Assembly: GCA_013215145.1 (NCBI GenBank) | Contig: JABSRP010000057.1 | Coordinates: 1-39,220, forward strand | DNA from: Pseudobacteriovorax sp. | Lineage (GTDB): Bacteria; Bdellovibrionota_B; Oligoflexia; Oligoflexales; Oligoflexaceae | Direction of reading: 5' to 3' | DNA length: 39,220 nucleotides | Made by a program: the position numbers and the translations under genes | In this document: positions 16,494-24,694 of the stretch, one piece after another | Layout: every line of letters begins with the position of its first letter | Position numbering within the stretch: position 1 is the stretch's first letter | The notes under the pieces: generated by a model | Database searches by the model: none | What the model saw: only the letters and a program-made list of their open reading frames with translations | What the model was told of the DNA's origin: nothing

Positions 16494-17633
16494 GTGATTC
16501 CCTATTCAAAAAAAATTCATCATCCTAAAGTAGGCCTAGTGATTCTACTATTCGTTTGCAACGTGCTTCACGCTAGAGACTCTCAGTCAATTGGAGAATT
16601 TGAGTCTGATGGATTGCAACTAAAACTCGAAACGGTATTGAACTATAAAGGTGTTATTTGGGGTTTCGATTTTCTTGGACCTGCTGACTTGATCTTTACT
16701 AAGCGATCAGGTCAATTCTATCGATATAATATCGATACAAAATCTCTGATAAAAATAGAAGGCGGTCCAAAGGTTTCGGCGTCTGGAGAAGGAGGATTAC
16801 TCGACATAAGGCTACATCCAAGGTTTTATAAAAATAATCGATTGTTTTTTTCTTATGTTAAAAAAATGCCCCAAGGTACTTCTACGACATTGGCTACTGC
16901 TAGACTAATAGGCAACACACTAACCGAGTTAAAAGACTTATTTATATCTCAACCGGCTCAATATGAACCGACACACTTTGGGTCGCGAGTCCTCGTCATT
17001 GGTAACTACCTTTACCTGTCCACGGGAGACAGGGGAGTCAGAGAAAATTCACAAAAATTAGACAATCATCACGGTAAAATTATTAGGTTAAAGATTGACG
17101 GAACCGTCCCAGATGACAATCCTTTTGTAAATCAAAAAGACGTCAAACCTGAAATCTGGAGTTTTGGTCATAGAAATATTCAAGGATTGGCATATGACTC
17201 CATTGGGAAACGTTTGTGGGCTCAGGAACATGGCCCAGACGGGGGCGATGAGATCAATCTGATTTCTCGAGGAGCTAACTACGGCTGGCCGGTTATCACA
17301 CATGGCAAGGAATATTCTGGTAAGTCTATAGGTGTCGGGAGATCAAAAAAAGGGATGAAGCAACCAGTAAAACAATTCACTCCTTCTATCGCCCCTTCAG
17401 GGCTAATTATTTATACCGGAAATGCCCTTCCAAATTGGAAAGCTCATGTATTTTCAGGCGCGCTAAGAGGCATGCATCTGAATAAACTCAAATTAAACAA
17501 GAATGTGGTTGTTGATGAGCAAAGGCTCCTAGCCGATTTTGGGCTTCGGATTCGATGCGTTCGACAAGGTCCAGATGGACTTATTTACCTTTCAACAGAT
17601 AACGGTAAAATTCTGAAAATCAGCAAACGATAG
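16494..17633 (+). CDS. PQQ-dependent aldose sugar dehydrogenase
   Basis: 379 residues from GTG 16494 (GAGTGAG upstream), with an uncleaved-looking or late signal (VGLVILLFVCNVLHA). The body is the six-bladed propeller of soluble PQQ glucose/aldose dehydrogenases (GSDH, YliI/Asd). Evidence: 'GEGGLLDIRLHPRFYKNNRLFFSY', 'THFGSRVLVIGNYLYLSTGDRG' with the catalytic-site His, 'HHGKIIRLKIDGTVPDDNPF', 'PEIWSFGHRNIQGLAYD', 'LWAQEHGPDGGDEINLISRGANYGWP' (calcium and PQQ contacts) and 'PSGLIIYTGN'. It should oxidise aldose sugars in the periplasm and pass electrons to the respiratory chain. No pqq biosynthesis gene is in view, so PQQ is made elsewhere or scavenged. The stop is 12 nt from the end of the convergent NTF2-like gene. 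Confidence 0.92.
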   Translation: MIPYSKKIHHPKVGLVILLFVCNVLHARDSQSIGEFESDGLQLKLETVLNYKGVIWGFDFLGPADLIFTKRSGQFYRYNIDTKSLIKIEGGPKVSASGEGGLLDIRLHPRFYKNNRLFFSYVKKMPQGTSTTLATARLIGNTLTELKDLFISQPAQYEPTHFGSRVLVIGNYLYLSTGDRGVRENSQKLDNHHGKIIRLKIDGTVPDDNPFVNQKDVKPEIWSFGHRNIQGLAYDSIGKRLWAQEHGPDGGDEINLISRGANYGWPVITHGKEYSGKSIGVGRSKKGMKQPVKQFTPSIAPSGLIIYTGNALPNWKAHVFSGALRGMHLNKLKLNKNVVVDEQRLLADFGLRIRCVRQGPDGLIYLSTDNGKILKISKR

Positions 17634-17645
17634 AACCGTGTTTAT

Positions 17646-18074
17646 TTAATACCTAATTACCCAACTAATGATCTTGTTGTCTCTCACAACAAACAAAAAA
17701 TTAGCCTTATTGCGGTACCCTCGAGAGTTCTCAATGATTCCTTTAACAACAACACGATCACCCTCTACAAAGTAGACAGGACGATTCACTTTTGCCTTTG
17801 CGGAAATGACATCGTTCTCTAGCCATGACCAAAAATCTGATCCTTTATTTGGGGTACCTGCCCCATATACTTGACTTGCGTTTTTCGCAAAGGTTGAACG
17901 AATTTGTTTTGCATCATTTTTTTGCATAGCTACGATCAGTGTTTCTACAACTAATTTTGAATCATTTATCTGTTTTTGCTTAGCAAAACTAGGCATCGAA
18001 AGCATCCATAGCAAGATATTAATTCTCACTAAAAAACTGAAATATTTGATAAATTTTATTTTTAATTGATTCAT
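17646..18074 (-). CDS. exported NTF2/SnoaL-like protein
   Basis: 142 residues from ATG 18074; a GTG at 18083 is possible but the distance to any site is no better. The signal peptide has a hydrophobic core FLVRINILLWMLSMPSFA. The mature part is a typical NTF2-like/SnoaL cone: 'VVETLIVAMQKNDAKQIRSTFAKNASQVYG', 'GSDFWSWLENDV', 'VEGDRVVVKGIIENSRGYRNKANFLFVVRDNKIISWVIRY'. In this superfamily such proteins bind small hydrophobic ligands or act as accessory domains. It starts 41 nt after the stop of the 1726-residue switch protein on the same strand, so the two are probably one operon. Confidence 0.75.
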   Translation of the reverse strand: MNQLKIKFIKYFSFLVRINILLWMLSMPSFAKQKQINDSKLVVETLIVAMQKNDAKQIRSTFAKNASQVYGAGTPNKGSDFWSWLENDVISAKAKVNRPVYFVEGDRVVVKGIIENSRGYRNKANFLFVVRDNKIISWVIRY

Positions 18075-18115
18075 CACGTCCACCCACTTTTTTTTGATCT
18101 ATAAATGACTATACA

Positions 18116-21100
18116 CTATTTAAGACTTCGATTAATTAGATTTATAGTCATTATTGCTAGATCATCCTCTGGCGCAGAATCTTTCCAGATTTCACGACCA
18201 ATTTTGAGAATTCTATTTAAAACATCAGACTCTTCATCGTAAATCTTAAACCCAGCTTCAATCTTTCGGTCGGTTAGCATACTACCATCAGGCCCAGAAT
18301 TCTCCTTCAGTCCGTCTGTATATAAAATAAGAGTCTCTTGCGGCTCTATTTCGACTTCACTGAGCGTAAATTCCGGATTGGTAACTAAGCCGAGCAGGGG
18401 GCCTGGACACGGCAGGACTCTTACTCCATCTTTTCCCACGAGGATTGGTGGAGGATGGCCAGCGGAGGTCCAAGTAAACTTCCCAGTTCGTCCGCACAAA
18501 GCTCCGATCATCAATGTCATACCAATTTTTATTGGAGAGCCGAAACGATAAATTGCAGAAGATGCAGCTCTTGATAAATCTAAAACCCTCTCGCCAATAG
18601 ATTGAGATTTACTTTGTGATAGAGCAGCATTCACAATACTTTCATTTGCACTTAGGGCACCAGCAACTGTTGCCATAATTAAAGCAGGTGCAACTCCATG
18701 TCCCGTGACATCTCCCATAAAAACGAATGTTACGTCGTCTTGCGGATCATGTGCGTACCCGCACCAATCTCCCCCCACTTTAGAAGCCGGTTCGTAAAAG
18801 GTTTTTATCGAAATAGTCTCGGGCAAATCGGTCTCGAACAAAAGCGTATTTTGAATCTTATTTGCAAGCCGTAGATCCGCTTGATGACGCTCCTGACGCG
18901 CTCGCAATTGAATCACTTCTATAGAGTGAAGAATCTGCCCCGCCTGAGCCAATATTGGTCTTAAGCCTTTAAAGTCAAGGTCATCAAAAACTGTAGAAAT
19001 TAACTTATTCCCCAAATAAAGAATAGCTACGACCTGTCCCTGGACTCGGATCGGTATACATATAACTGCTGTAGACTCTCTTGAAAGCTTTTTTGGCCCC
19101 TGAGAACCGTCATCTTCCACTAGCTGGTACACGGTTTCCATGTCTATATTGGCACCTAAGTAGTCACCGCGGCTGATCCTTTCTTCTGATACACCTATGC
19201 TTGACCAAGGGACTACTGCATGCTCTTCTAGCCCAAAGAGAACACCATGATCAGCGCCAACAAAAGCCATGTTGATCTGTAGAATTGATTTTGCAATTTC
19301 CCCTCGATCTGATGTGATTGATAGTTGCGAAAGTATATCAAAAACACCCAATACACCAATTTTTTGATTTAAATTCTGTTGCTGATGAGACGCTCGTTCA
19401 TTTTGCTCCTCTCTCATGAGTAACGGAAACTTTCTTTTAATCCTACGCTTATTGTGCAAAATTTGTTCCTCTACCATATCAATCAATGGCAGCCACCTAC
19501 GCCTCTTATAGTAGGCTAGTATACCTTCGAGCAAAACATCAGACTCCCCCAGGTCCCGGCTTTGCAATGCCTGTGCATGACGAATCTGAATAGCAACTGA
19601 TTCTGCCCCCATAGAGTTTGCGTCTTCAATCCCACGCCTCATAAATTCGATTCCGATTCGTTCGAATCCATAGGAACAAAATAGTTCTCCTGTAACCTGG
19701 AGAGTTTGAGGTAAAAAAACACGCACACCCAACAATCGGTTTAACCAGGCCATAGTTAGGGGTAAGATGGCCATATGCTTTTTCTTTGAACGGATCAGAG
19801 ATTGAGCGTAAAGGATCGGCGCTAAGGTACAGTAAGCAACTCTGTGACATCGCCGGAGGGTGCGAAAGAATGCGCGCCGTAGGTGTAAATTCGCTTCCTC
19901 AGCTTGTCCTTTCATCAACAGTATCTCACCGGGAGCCAAGGATGAATAAACTACATCTATCGTCTCGAACCCTGCCTGAGTTAGCTCCCTACCAACGGTA
20001 TCAACTCGATCTATCCAATATTTAAGATCCTTTTCACGCCCTTCAAGCCATAGAGTTTTAAAAATACATCCCAGTATCGTAGGCTCAAAACCGATTTTGC
20101 GATGGAATTCCTCTAAGCGAGACGACATAAAAAGACCTTCGCCAGTATCACCCCCAAACTGATCCACATGAATCAACCCTTGAAAGGCTAAGAAACGCCA
20201 AAAAGTCTCTCCAGTCTTAGTCGCCAACTCCAATGCTTGGAGCTGAAGCTGCCTCGATTTTTGGAGATTTCCTCGAGGGAATTCCAACAGGTAGCCTTGA
20301 ACGAATTTATGAAAAATTTCAAGAGGAACATCAGCATTGGTCATCAGCCAGCTTTGAGCCCTTTGAAAGCAATATTCGCTGACTCGATACAGCCCAAGTG
20401 CTGCGCAAACCACCCCCCAGTAATTCATAGTGTAGGCCCAATATTTGTGGGAACCATAGGGAGCAAGTCGGGCTGTAGTCACCATCATATTAGCAAGGGC
20501 TGGAATGGGAGCCACAAAGTAGTTAGGCACAATCAGAGCAGATCTCAGTCCGTACCTCGATTCTTCCTGCGACGTCATCGTGCGAGGGCTGTTCCCTTTG
20601 AGAAGGTACTTTCTAGCAAATAGACGCCATAGCATCCATATGAAAAGGAAGGGAAGACAGAGTATTGCTGTTTGCTGTCTTTCAAAAAAAGACTCATCAA
20701 GCTCTTTAAGACCTTTCACACCTGACCGAATAGAGTCAACGTAGCGGAACAAATAAAGATTATTCGAACACATCTTTGCATAGAGATTCCCTCGTTTTTC
20801 CTGACATTTCTGTTTACTAGCAAAATGCTGATAGATGTTCAGCGCTTCAGGTATCCGTTCGGTCAGCGCTAGCGCATCAGCATAGGACTCCCAGACATCA
20901 AATCCGGGCTCGTCTAATTCGAGGTAATGCTCGCCGTTTGGCTTGATAGCACCCCAGGCCTGAAGCGCTTTTTCGAAATAGCTAACAGCCTGTCCATAGG
21001 AAAATAGTAAAGAGGCTCGGCGACCTGACTCTACTAAAAGATCACATAAGTATGCATGCATCTCTTTTTGACCAACGCGCATTGCGTGATGAGACATCTC

Positions 21101-23296
21101 AAAAAGGACTGAAGAATCCACGTGATGATACTGATACCCATGCATTTCAGAAAATGCCTCGACAATGCGGCATGAAAACTCTACCCGCTCATTGTTATCC
21201 AGGAAGGCTTGACTGGCTTCTCGTAGACGATCATGAATAAACACGATTTGCTCATTCTCGACGAAGAGGATTCGATTTTCCCTGAGACTACAGAGGAAAG
21301 AATTTAATTTCTCTGGAATTGATCGACTCGTAAATCGTTCATTTCTCCCGATATGACTCTCGGGAAACTCACTTATTTCCGGAGTCGACGATGATAATGC
21401 TAAACGAGCATAAGACATCGGAATCGATCTACCAAAAACAGCAAGCCTACCTAAAAACTTCTGAATCAATGGATCCAAAGTATTGATTTTTCCTGACAGG
21501 ATTTTAAATACTCCTTCATTACTTGGAGTTGTTTCTGCTACATGAAAATCAAAAACCCATTCTCCATTGGAAAGCTTATAGGCATTATGAGAAATCAAAT
21601 CTGCAAGAATTTCTTGAATATGAAAGGGGTTCCCCTCCGACAATTGAAAAACATAGTCGTTCATCACTGCGGGTGTGTCATCGACATCCAATAAAGCATG
21701 GATAAAATTTTCCGTTTCATTCTCATTAAATGGGGGCAATTGATATAGATACTTAGCTTCAACAATAGAGACTAGGAATTTTGTAAGAAGATGATCAGAG
21801 CTCACTTCTTCACTACGAAACGCTCCAAGAAACATCCAGGATTCTCGGGTTTTAGAAGCGCGATGGCAAAGATTACTAAGGACCTTTAAGCTCAACAAAT
21901 CAACCCATTGTAAATCATCAACAAATAGGAAGAGTGGCTTATCAGGAAGTAAGGTGGTTAATAGCCCGCTCATGACTTCAATAAATGCTTGCTCTTCTTC
22001 CTCAGTACTTTCGAAGTCCCTGACAGAAGCACCTTCAAGATATTTTTTGTATTGAGGAAACCTCTGGGCAATCATAAAACAATCATCGCCGAGTCGGGAT
22101 TCCATTTCACGCTGCCACTGCATCGCTGCTGAAGGATTAACTTCAAGAATTAGTAATTGTTGATCTAAAATTTTTGAAATCGCTGCCAATGGTATATTTC
22201 GCTCAAATCTACCACACCGAGCTTGAAAGACCGCAAAACCTGATTCCTTGCCCTTCCGAACCCATTCTTCGGCCAATCTCGTTTTACCTCTACCCGAAGG
22301 AGCCGCTAATAGATGACAAGTAGGAGTGCCATGTGACGCCAGTGTCAGCGCTGATGCGAAAGAATACGTTTCATCCTCTCTACCAACAAGATCACAGGTA
22401 TGTAATAGTTCACGAAAGTCATCGTACAAACCCAAGGCAAACGGTGATTGCTTTTGCAAAGATGTTTTTAAATCACTGACAAGACCCTGCATTGTTTGGT
22501 ACCGCTTATCTGGCGACTTACGCACGCAGCGCTCGACTATGGGAATCATACTTTTTCTGATGGTATCGTCGGGGGGCCAGCGCGGTGGACAACCCAAGAC
22601 TCGACCCATGGTTTCCTGAGGACTGCCCTCTTCAATGAGGATTTGCCCTGTGAGAGTCGCATACAATAGCAGTCCGAGTCCATAGCCATCGATAGGGCAT
22701 CGCTTGAGCTCGCGGTTACTAAGTAGTAGCTCTGGTGGCAATTCGCTGATTTTTAAGGTTCCCATGACAGCGTCTGAACACATCTCTTTTAGGAGCAGTA
22801 CTGAATACATAGGGCTATGTAGTTTTAACCGGCCATCGCGGATTAAACAGTGACCAGGACTGACGCGTCCATGCATCGCCGCAGGATGAATTCTGTGGAA
22901 CCACTCTAGAGACTGCGCTATCTCATGAACATTTACCTCATCTACTCCCAATAATTGCTCGGGAGATTGACAAAAACTGTCCCCATCTTGCCATTCCTGA
23001 ATCGCAATAATGCAGTGATCAGCAACCTCATAGTCAAGAATACGGACAAGACCAGGTGGAGCTCGTCTTAACGCCTCCAACATTGAGGAACAGTCATCTG
23101 ACTGAAAACCGTTGACCAACGAAACGTCCAGTAGATGGACCAAGTATGTTACATGACTATCTAATACACCTTCAGCCGTACAAAGAAGAATCTGACTGAT
23201 ACCTTCCGAGAATTGCTCGTGCGCAACCTTTAGAAAACCATCCTTATAAGGAATGGTATTATCTGGGTAAAGTTTTTCTTTTGGGGAAACAGCCAT
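18116..23296 (-). CDS. giant signalling protein: pseudokinase-AAA ATPase-TPR-GAF-PP2C
   Basis: 1726 residues, cytoplasmic. (1) Residues about 15-280: Ser/Thr-kinase fold that has lost catalysis. The HRDLKP loop reads HGRVSPGHCL (142-150) and DFG reads LHSP, but 'PIDGYGLGLLLYATLTGQ' and 'CVRKSPDKRYQTMQGLVSDL' are kept. (2) About 300-620: AAA/STAND-type ATPase with P-loop APSGRGKTR (332-340) and Walker B LFLFVDDLQWVD (455-466). (3) About 740-1250: helical TPR-like region. (4) About 1310-1455: GAF domain. (5) About 1475-1726: SpoIIE/RsbU PP2C with metal sites VGGDW (about 1508), GDVTGHG (1530), YTDGL (1661) and EDDLA (1709). Head-to-ATPase organisation recalls PknK-like proteins, where C-terminal kinases are commoner than a phosphatase. 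It probably releases an anti-sigma antagonist by dephosphorylation. No such partner is nearby. An FNR-type box lies upstream. The ATG at 23296 has no obvious SD. Confidence 0.88.
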   Translation of the reverse strand: MAVSPKEKLYPDNTIPYKDGFLKVAHEQFSEGISQILLCTAEGVLDSHVTYLVHLLDVSLVNGFQSDDCSSMLEALRRAPPGLVRILDYEVADHCIIAIQEWQDGDSFCQSPEQLLGVDEVNVHEIAQSLEWFHRIHPAAMHGRVSPGHCLIRDGRLKLHSPMYSVLLLKEMCSDAVMGTLKISELPPELLLSNRELKRCPIDGYGLGLLLYATLTGQILIEEGSPQETMGRVLGCPPRWPPDDTIRKSMIPIVERCVRKSPDKRYQTMQGLVSDLKTSLQKQSPFALGLYDDFRELLHTCDLVGREDETYSFASALTLASHGTPTCHLLAAPSGRGKTRLAEEWVRKGKESGFAVFQARCGRFERNIPLAAISKILDQQLLILEVNPSAAMQWQREMESRLGDDCFMIAQRFPQYKKYLEGASVRDFESTEEEEQAFIEVMSGLLTTLLPDKPLFLFVDDLQWVDLLSLKVLSNLCHRASKTRESWMFLGAFRSEEVSSDHLLTKFLVSIVEAKYLYQLPPFNENETENFIHALLDVDDTPAVMNDYVFQLSEGNPFHIQEILADLISHNAYKLSNGEWVFDFHVAETTPSNEGVFKILSGKINTLDPLIQKFLGRLAVFGRSIPMSYARLALSSSTPEISEFPESHIGRNERFTSRSIPEKLNSFLCSLRENRILFVENEQIVFIHDRLREASQAFLDNNERVEFSCRIVEAFSEMHGYQYHHVDSSVLFEMSHHAMRVGQKEMHAYLCDLLVESGRRASLLFSYGQAVSYFEKALQAWGAIKPNGEHYLELDEPGFDVWESYADALALTERIPEALNIYQHFASKQKCQEKRGNLYAKMCSNNLYLFRYVDSIRSGVKGLKELDESFFERQQTAILCLPFLFIWMLWRLFARKYLLKGNSPRTMTSQEESRYGLRSALIVPNYFVAPIPALANMMVTTARLAPYGSHKYWAYTMNYWGVVCAALGLYRVSEYCFQRAQSWLMTNADVPLEIFHKFVQGYLLEFPRGNLQKSRQLQLQALELATKTGETFWRFLAFQGLIHVDQFGGDTGEGLFMSSRLEEFHRKIGFEPTILGCIFKTLWLEGREKDLKYWIDRVDTVGRELTQAGFETIDVVYSSLAPGEILLMKGQAEEANLHLRRAFFRTLRRCHRVAYCTLAPILYAQSLIRSKKKHMAILPLTMAWLNRLLGVRVFLPQTLQVTGELFCSYGFERIGIEFMRRGIEDANSMGAESVAIQIRHAQALQSRDLGESDVLLEGILAYYKRRRWLPLIDMVEEQILHNKRRIKRKFPLLMREEQNERASHQQQNLNQKIGVLGVFDILSQLSITSDRGEIAKSILQINMAFVGADHGVLFGLEEHAVVPWSSIGVSEERISRGDYLGANIDMETVYQLVEDDGSQGPKKLSRESTAVICIPIRVQGQVVAILYLGNKLISTVFDDLDFKGLRPILAQAGQILHSIEVIQLRARQERHQADLRLANKIQNTLLFETDLPETISIKTFYEPASKVGGDWCGYAHDPQDDVTFVFMGDVTGHGVAPALIMATVAGALSANESIVNAALSQSKSQSIGERVLDLSRAASSAIYRFGSPIKIGMTLMIGALCGRTGKFTWTSAGHPPPILVGKDGVRVLPCPGPLLGLVTNPEFTLSEVEIEPQETLILYTDGLKENSGPDGSMLTDRKIEAGFKIYDEESDVLNRILKIGREIWKDSAPEDDLAIMTINLINRSLK

Positions 23297-23470
23297 AGTT
23301 CAATACGAGTCGTTAATAATCAATAAATGTAATCGGCTTTTTAAGCAGATTTGTAAGACCAGTGAGTTATAATGTATTTTCGAAATATACAAAACTCGAC
23401 ATCTAAAGGAATAGATTTCATAAGATAATCAACATTTAAGGCAGTAAAATAAATCTATAGATCTCTTACA

Positions 23471-23484
23471 TTGATCACAATCAA
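23471..23484. promoter_or_regulatory. FNR/Dnr-type palindrome
   Basis: TTGAT-CACA-ATCAA is an exact match to the FNR-family consensus TTGAT-N4-ATCAA, extended to CATTGAT/ATCAATG on both sides (23469-23486). It sits between the divergent giant switch protein (centre about 181 nt from its ATG) and the four-cysteine protein (about 95 nt from its ATG). A second small dyad, GGCAGGACATGCC, is adjacent. Confidence 0.55.
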
Positions 23485-23572
23485 TGACAGGCAGGACATG
23501 CCTAAGAATCGAGGTTAATTCTTCCTGATCAAACCTCTACGATACTTTCAATTATATCGGTATCATCTAGAT

Positions 23573-23836
23573 ATGAAGTATTGCGGCCAGTGCCAACACT
23601 ATGAAATTATCCACGATAAAAATGCTCCACATGGCTGCAGAGCCTATGGCTTTCGTACACCGGGTTTGCCCGACGAGGTTGTTCTTCAGAGCACAGGATT
23701 GCCTTGTCAGCTGCGAAAGCTTAAAAAACCGCATGACATCGAACAACCGAGAAAACCTCAATCTAATTCATCTTCCCCAGATGGCGTCAGCGTGCAACTC
23801 AGTGAGCAGGGAACCAAGCGACATCGATATCGCTAA
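23573..23836 (+). CDS. small four-cysteine protein
   Basis: 87 residues. The first 50 carry CxxC...C...C: 'YCGQCQHYEIIHDKNAPHGCRAYGFRTPGLPDEVVLQSTGLPCQ'. This pattern (C..C.hy......PhGC.a.Gf.....P...v...SG..C) is conserved in short proteobacterial proteins of unknown function, and I infer a zinc knuckle or Fe-S site. The last 35 residues are polar and probably disordered. The ribosome site is weak. It is divergent from the giant switch protein, with an FNR-type box between them, which would fit a redox-related role. Hairpin-forming sequence CTAAGC/GCTTAG (23833-23862) spans its end and separates it from a convergent lipoprotein gene. Confidence 0.75.
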   Translation: MKYCGQCQHYEIIHDKNAPHGCRAYGFRTPGLPDEVVLQSTGLPCQLRKLKKPHDIEQPRKPQSNSSSPDGVSVQLSEQGTKRHRYR

Positions 23837-23880
23837 GCCCTGCGTTACTTAACTGAGCTTAGGGTTTCATTTGATAAGGA

Positions 23881-24282
23881 CTAAGGTACTACGACCTGAT
23901 GTTTTTCATAGCTGCCTTGAGCAAATGCTGTGGTGAGATCACTGAATTTGTAGCTTGCGTAAACCAGTTGCTCAGTATTCAAAACATGTTGCACCTGATT
24001 TGGCTGATCATAATAAACGAAATCGGAAGTACCGAATTTCGCAACCTGGCTTTCGAAAAAATACTGAGCACCATTGTTCGAGATAAGTACTCCATATTTT
24101 CCTTCAAGTTTTACGAAAGACGATTTTACACCAGGATCTGAGCTCTCACAAACATAGTATTCACCATGATCACCTGGCAAACTACTTAAGTTTTGACTAT
24201 TAGACAGCTCACTTTCATGGGCCCCTCCATTGCCACATGAGATAATGAAACACATCGCAACCGTTAACATCCAATTCAGCAT
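23881..24282 (-). CDS. hypothetical lipoprotein
   Basis: 133 residues, ATG 24282 with GGAG 8 nt upstream. Lipoprotein signal MLNWMLTVAMCFIISC (lipobox IISC). The mature part has a short Ser/Asn linker and a beta-rich domain of about 85 residues with repeated aromatic strands ('EYYVCESS', 'GKYGVLISNNGAQYFFES', 'SDFVYYDQPNQV'). No family recognised. Convergent with the four-cysteine protein gene. Confidence 0.7.
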   Translation of the reverse strand: MLNWMLTVAMCFIISCGNGGAHESELSNSQNLSSLPGDHGEYYVCESSDPGVKSSFVKLEGKYGVLISNNGAQYFFESQVAKFGTSDFVYYDQPNQVQHVLNTEQLVYASYKFSDLTTAFAQGSYEKHQVVVP

Positions 24283-24504
24283 CCTTTGATCTCCATTACA
24301 AGTTATTCACTATTAGTCGGGAACGTAAAAGAGATACCACCTCGTATTCCGTCAGAGGCGACACCCATCATACGATTTTCTACAGAAGGCTTAATGCAAA
24401 AAAAAGTTCACATATCTTTTGGCTAACTATTTGGAATCACAGGAGCCATCGTTGTTGAAACACGCAGCATCTGTAATTTTTAATTGATCGTCTAGGCATT
24501 ATTT

Positions 24505-24624
24505 ATGAACAAACATTTAATTCTAAGTCTTCTGAACTGGGTTTTAGGAGGATGTGACAGTGGCCAGAAGGTGTTTGAGACGAGCAGGATAAATCCGAGT
24601 AGCCTGATATCTTTGTTATCTTAG
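24505..24624 (+). CDS. 39-residue lipoprotein-like ORF, possible remnant
   Basis: ATG 24505 begins MNKHLILSLLNWVLGGCDSG, a plausible lipoprotein signal with lipobox LGGC, followed by only about 22 residues. An AGG-like site lies about 8 nt upstream. The end of the ORF runs into one arm of the perfect inverted repeat 24599-24649. It could be a decayed lipoprotein gene or a chance ORF. No homologue recognised. Confidence 0.3.
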   Translation: MNKHLILSLLNWVLGGCDSGQKVFETSRINPSSLISLLS

Positions 24625-24649
24625 TCAACCTTAAGAATAATCAGGCTAC
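24599..24649. repeat. perfect 10-bp inverted repeat
   Basis: GTAGCCTGAT (24599-24608) and ATCAGGCTAC (24640-24649), with a 31-nt loop. It lies 46 nt beyond the stop of the VWA lipoprotein, so it may be part of its 3' end. There is no U-tract. Confidence 0.45.
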
Positions 24650-24694
24650 CCTTCGCTAGTATTAGGAGGTTATGATGATATCACCAAAAGTCTA

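Larger units (their letters stand above)
24283..24694. other. intergenic region with inverted repeat
   Basis: About 410 nt upstream of the 23881-24282 lipoprotein and downstream of the VWA lipoprotein. It holds the 39-codon ORF at 24505 and the long inverted repeat 24599-24649. No other gene is supported. Confidence 0.35.
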
